NCBI GenBank assembly: GCA_964537505.1
Contig: CAZICK010000087.1
Location: forward strand, 1 to 16,508
From: DAINBT01 sp036732785
GTDB taxonomy: Bacteria > Planctomycetota > Phycisphaerae > Sedimentisphaerales > SM23-30
Direction of reading: 5' to 3'
DNA: 16,508 nucleotides
Shown one piece after another: positions 15,801-16,508 of this stretch. Positions within the stretch are counted from its first letter, which is position 1. Each line of letters opens with the position of its first letter. The notes below the pieces were generated by a model. That model had not been told where the DNA came from. It worked only from the letters and a program-made list of their open reading frames with translations, and did not search any database. Position numbers and translations under genes: made by a program.

Positions 15801-16508
15801 ACAGCCGCGAAAGATGTGAATTCGATCACTGCATACGCCCTTACCGCGCACATGAACTATGGCGACCCGGCCGTAACGCTATATAAGCCGGCCAACCCAA
15901 CTTATGCCCCCGCCAACGTTACAGTAAACGGCAACATTTTGACAGTCCATGCACCACAGACATATTGGGTTGATTATGTTGATTCCCAGAACAAATACGT
16001 CTATAGTGCTCCTGGATTAATTGGTCCTGTATCTGAAGCCGTAGATGGAACATTTTTCGCCACTTACACCACCGGCTTGGGGATATCCAATATGACACAG
16101 GAAAGTGGCATACCCAGCCCGCTTGGATGGATCACACTGCGAGAAAGTCAAAACTACGTCATTGACGAACACTGGGACGGTACTCGCACCATTTACTGGC
16201 GAGTCAGACTTGAACAATTTGATGAGGTTAACGGCGACTTTGATCAGACAATAAGTGATATCGATTACACTATCACTACCTATGATGACCTTGCGCCGAC
16301 ACCCAATCCTGCGACGTTTGCCTCGGCTCCCGCCGCGGTAAGCAGCAGCCAGATTACGATGACGGCAACGACAGGCACTGATGCCAGCGGCCCGGTTGAG
16401 TACTATTTCGAGGAAACCACCGGTCATTCCGGCGGCAGTGACAGCGGATGGACAACCAACCCTGTCTATAACGATACGGGACTCTCCGCCAGTACTCAGT
16501 ACACCTAT
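12813..16508 (+). CDS. Large secreted FN3-containing protein with a C25 (gingipain-like) peptidase domain, 3' end outside window
   Basis: An uninterrupted frame of 1232 codons, still open at the window edge. ATG at 12813 is preceded by AAGGAG (spacer 8). Residues 1-23 are a signal peptide (MCKRN, hydrophobic core, ending GMADA). Residues ~24-220 form a beta-rich region of unknown type; ~230-407 are two FN3-like modules 92 residues apart. Residues ~501-545 (VVLANDSDYAGALAASALAG, then VPLLFF) recall cell-wall-binding repeat type 2. Residues ~773-1025 look like peptidase family C25: PKYMAMVG, DNYFADVDSDPLYEIATGR, His901-Gly in DEHGWPYG, Cys928 in GTGCN, and the closing YGDPAVTLYKP. His901 and Cys928 are the likely catalytic pair by analogy with gingipains. 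A third FN3-like module starts at ~1160. It is probably exported and surface-attached, digesting protein; a sorting signal such as PEP-CTERM would lie beyond the edge. About 14570-15500 is richer in A+T than the flanking modules. The peptidase call is from motif memory. Confidence 0.8.
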   Translation, partial: MCKRNVLMIVAVVVFAMAGMADAVLINVNIDVTARTQSTLDGPIWGTGGSDVGTTWNQIIHAEGWFDPGTIYGTDLKNSTNGSTTVDFTTDSGCMWPWGAPDLELLYAAIFAWNYNTLQTMIISGLTPGVEYDVYLASFYPNGDGSRAVFSTANTTSTPSPQIVDNGGGGGNDSTWALGVNFVIFQDVEPDGSNQITITFVSDTPGKNAYLSGFQIATAGTAPVPPGPASNPNPNDGAIGVLGSATLSWTAGVGASSSNVYFGTDPTPDSGEFQGNQTAVTYDPAGTMAQATYYWRIDSVNGDGTNTGAVWSFTVGTPGKALAPHPFDTAEGIDLDADLSWVEGEAADSSNVYFGTDPTPDSGEFKGNQTATTYSLSTLSAGTTYYWRIDQVNAEGTTTSDVWSFTTMPSPVTGRNTFLVPVPATGASWKDLAFLAAVPASAAINTDGPSVIALEGSQTAQVTEYLRLYNPANTYEINPDSTLDAVSCYLAQTHWTTTTTVVLANDSDYAGALAASALAGRLEVPLLFFNSSTGLSSSALSVIDNDLQCSTALTVNGNSTVTTQLTGIGVSQTSLANDKAIITWMQNNGYPVEYLAVCNINDRTMSDYAPKGSLSAALLAAGRNGAVAALSYNVEWNVPFFHSSQTTTKPAGLPANTEPPYKYYYPTNLNYPIGSFSLNGVTRDFVIVRMTSGYYIYTEAAFIDFNDDNDYGDAGEFCPGTSEVTLNGKRYTIGVNSETDQVAFYGELRFSYPSDQKLKEDIQGYHDQIGHYPKYMAMVGVLQVLPCAHALSMDPGNGDYVMNDNYFADVDSDPLYEIATGRIVGKDVTGVTLNASRCLTYNDLLYRPAADHVFHQCTEEFENSLYCLPRLLENCGFIVDEWLFLPEYDYEIYGIFIQDEHGWPYGIARDEFLNNSSWTVGLAEGTGCNMAALDEYNTTYYWDDTNAVVLTGNGSVCFNAWCRGTGADKEICRDAFYTAILAGATTGEAHLYSLNITAAKDVNSITAYALTAHMNYGDPAVTLYKPANPTYAPANVTVNGNILTVHAPQTYWVDYVDSQNKYVYSAPGLIGPVSEAVDGTFFATYTTGLGISNMTQESGIPSPLGWITLRESQNYVIDEHWDGTRTIYWRVRLEQFDEVNGDFDQTISDIDYTITTYDDLAPTPNPATFASAPAAVSSSQITMTATTGTDASGPVEYYFEETTGHSGGSDSGWTTNPVYNDTGLSASTQYTY
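13482..14033 (+). repeat. Tandem 276-bp FN3-like module duplication
   Basis: Two in-frame units of 276 bp (13482-13757 and 13758-14033) keep exact register: the AGTAACGTTTACTTCGG block is at 13584 and 13860, and the TGGAGCTT block at 13743 and 14019. The proteins share SSNVYFGTDPTPDSGEF, GNQTA, TYYWRID and VWSFT. Unit ends are approximate. Confidence 0.85.

Overview
The window looks like a chromosomal stretch from an environmental, probably anaerobic bacterium of the Planctomycetota, most likely a Phycisphaerae/Sedimentisphaerales relative. This rests on style rather than a marker gene: a secreted GH95 fucosidase, a type III glutamine synthetase, a very long secreted protein with FN3-like modules of the kind common in that group, many short decayed repeats, and frequent TTG start codons. 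The taxonomic call is inference. No rRNA, CRISPR array, intact transposon or phage module is visible.

Layout. 1-611 is a graveyard: the N-terminus of a transposase OrfA-like gene and a decayed reverse-strand reading frame that contains the first copy of a 77-bp repeat. 612-2993 (+) is a secreted GH95 alpha-L-fucosidase; the second copy of the 77-bp repeat lies just downstream (3020-3096). 3309-5420 (+) is glutamine synthetase III (glnN). 5428-5603 is a 176-bp, almost fully palindromic MITE-like element. 5625-7079 (+) is a PepD-type M20 dipeptidase with a TTG start, converging on the next block.

The reverse-strand block, read right to left, is: tRNA-Ala(GGC) (12139-12067); a wrecked sodium:neurotransmitter symporter (11913 to about 10968); a SAM-dependent methyltransferase (about 10929-10096) whose open frame runs back into the last membrane helix of the dead symporter; folP (10061-9219); an unknown lipoprotein (9123-8248); and a soluble PAS histidine kinase (8198-7092). 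folP, lipoprotein and kinase are close enough to be co-transcribed. Short pieces matching the ends of the 176-bp element sit in two of the junctions of this block (10071-10104 and 8237-8247).

12140-12812 is mostly non-coding and AT-rich, with two promoter-like sites and a possible 46-residue ORF. From 12813 to the right edge an uninterrupted reading frame of 1232 codons runs off the window: a secreted protein with a beta-rich N-terminal region, a tandem pair of FN3-like modules, a region reminiscent of cell-wall-binding repeats, and a gingipain-like (peptidase family C25) domain with a visible His/Cys pair, followed by a further FN3-like module.

Functionally the region is mixed: polysaccharide and peptide scavenging (fucosidase, C25-like protein, dipeptidase), nitrogen assimilation (glnN), folate synthesis (folP) and signalling (kinase). 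I see no new multi-gene defence or metabolic system. The observations most worth following up are the palindromic element family, the symporter-methyltransferase read-through, and the large C25-like protein.
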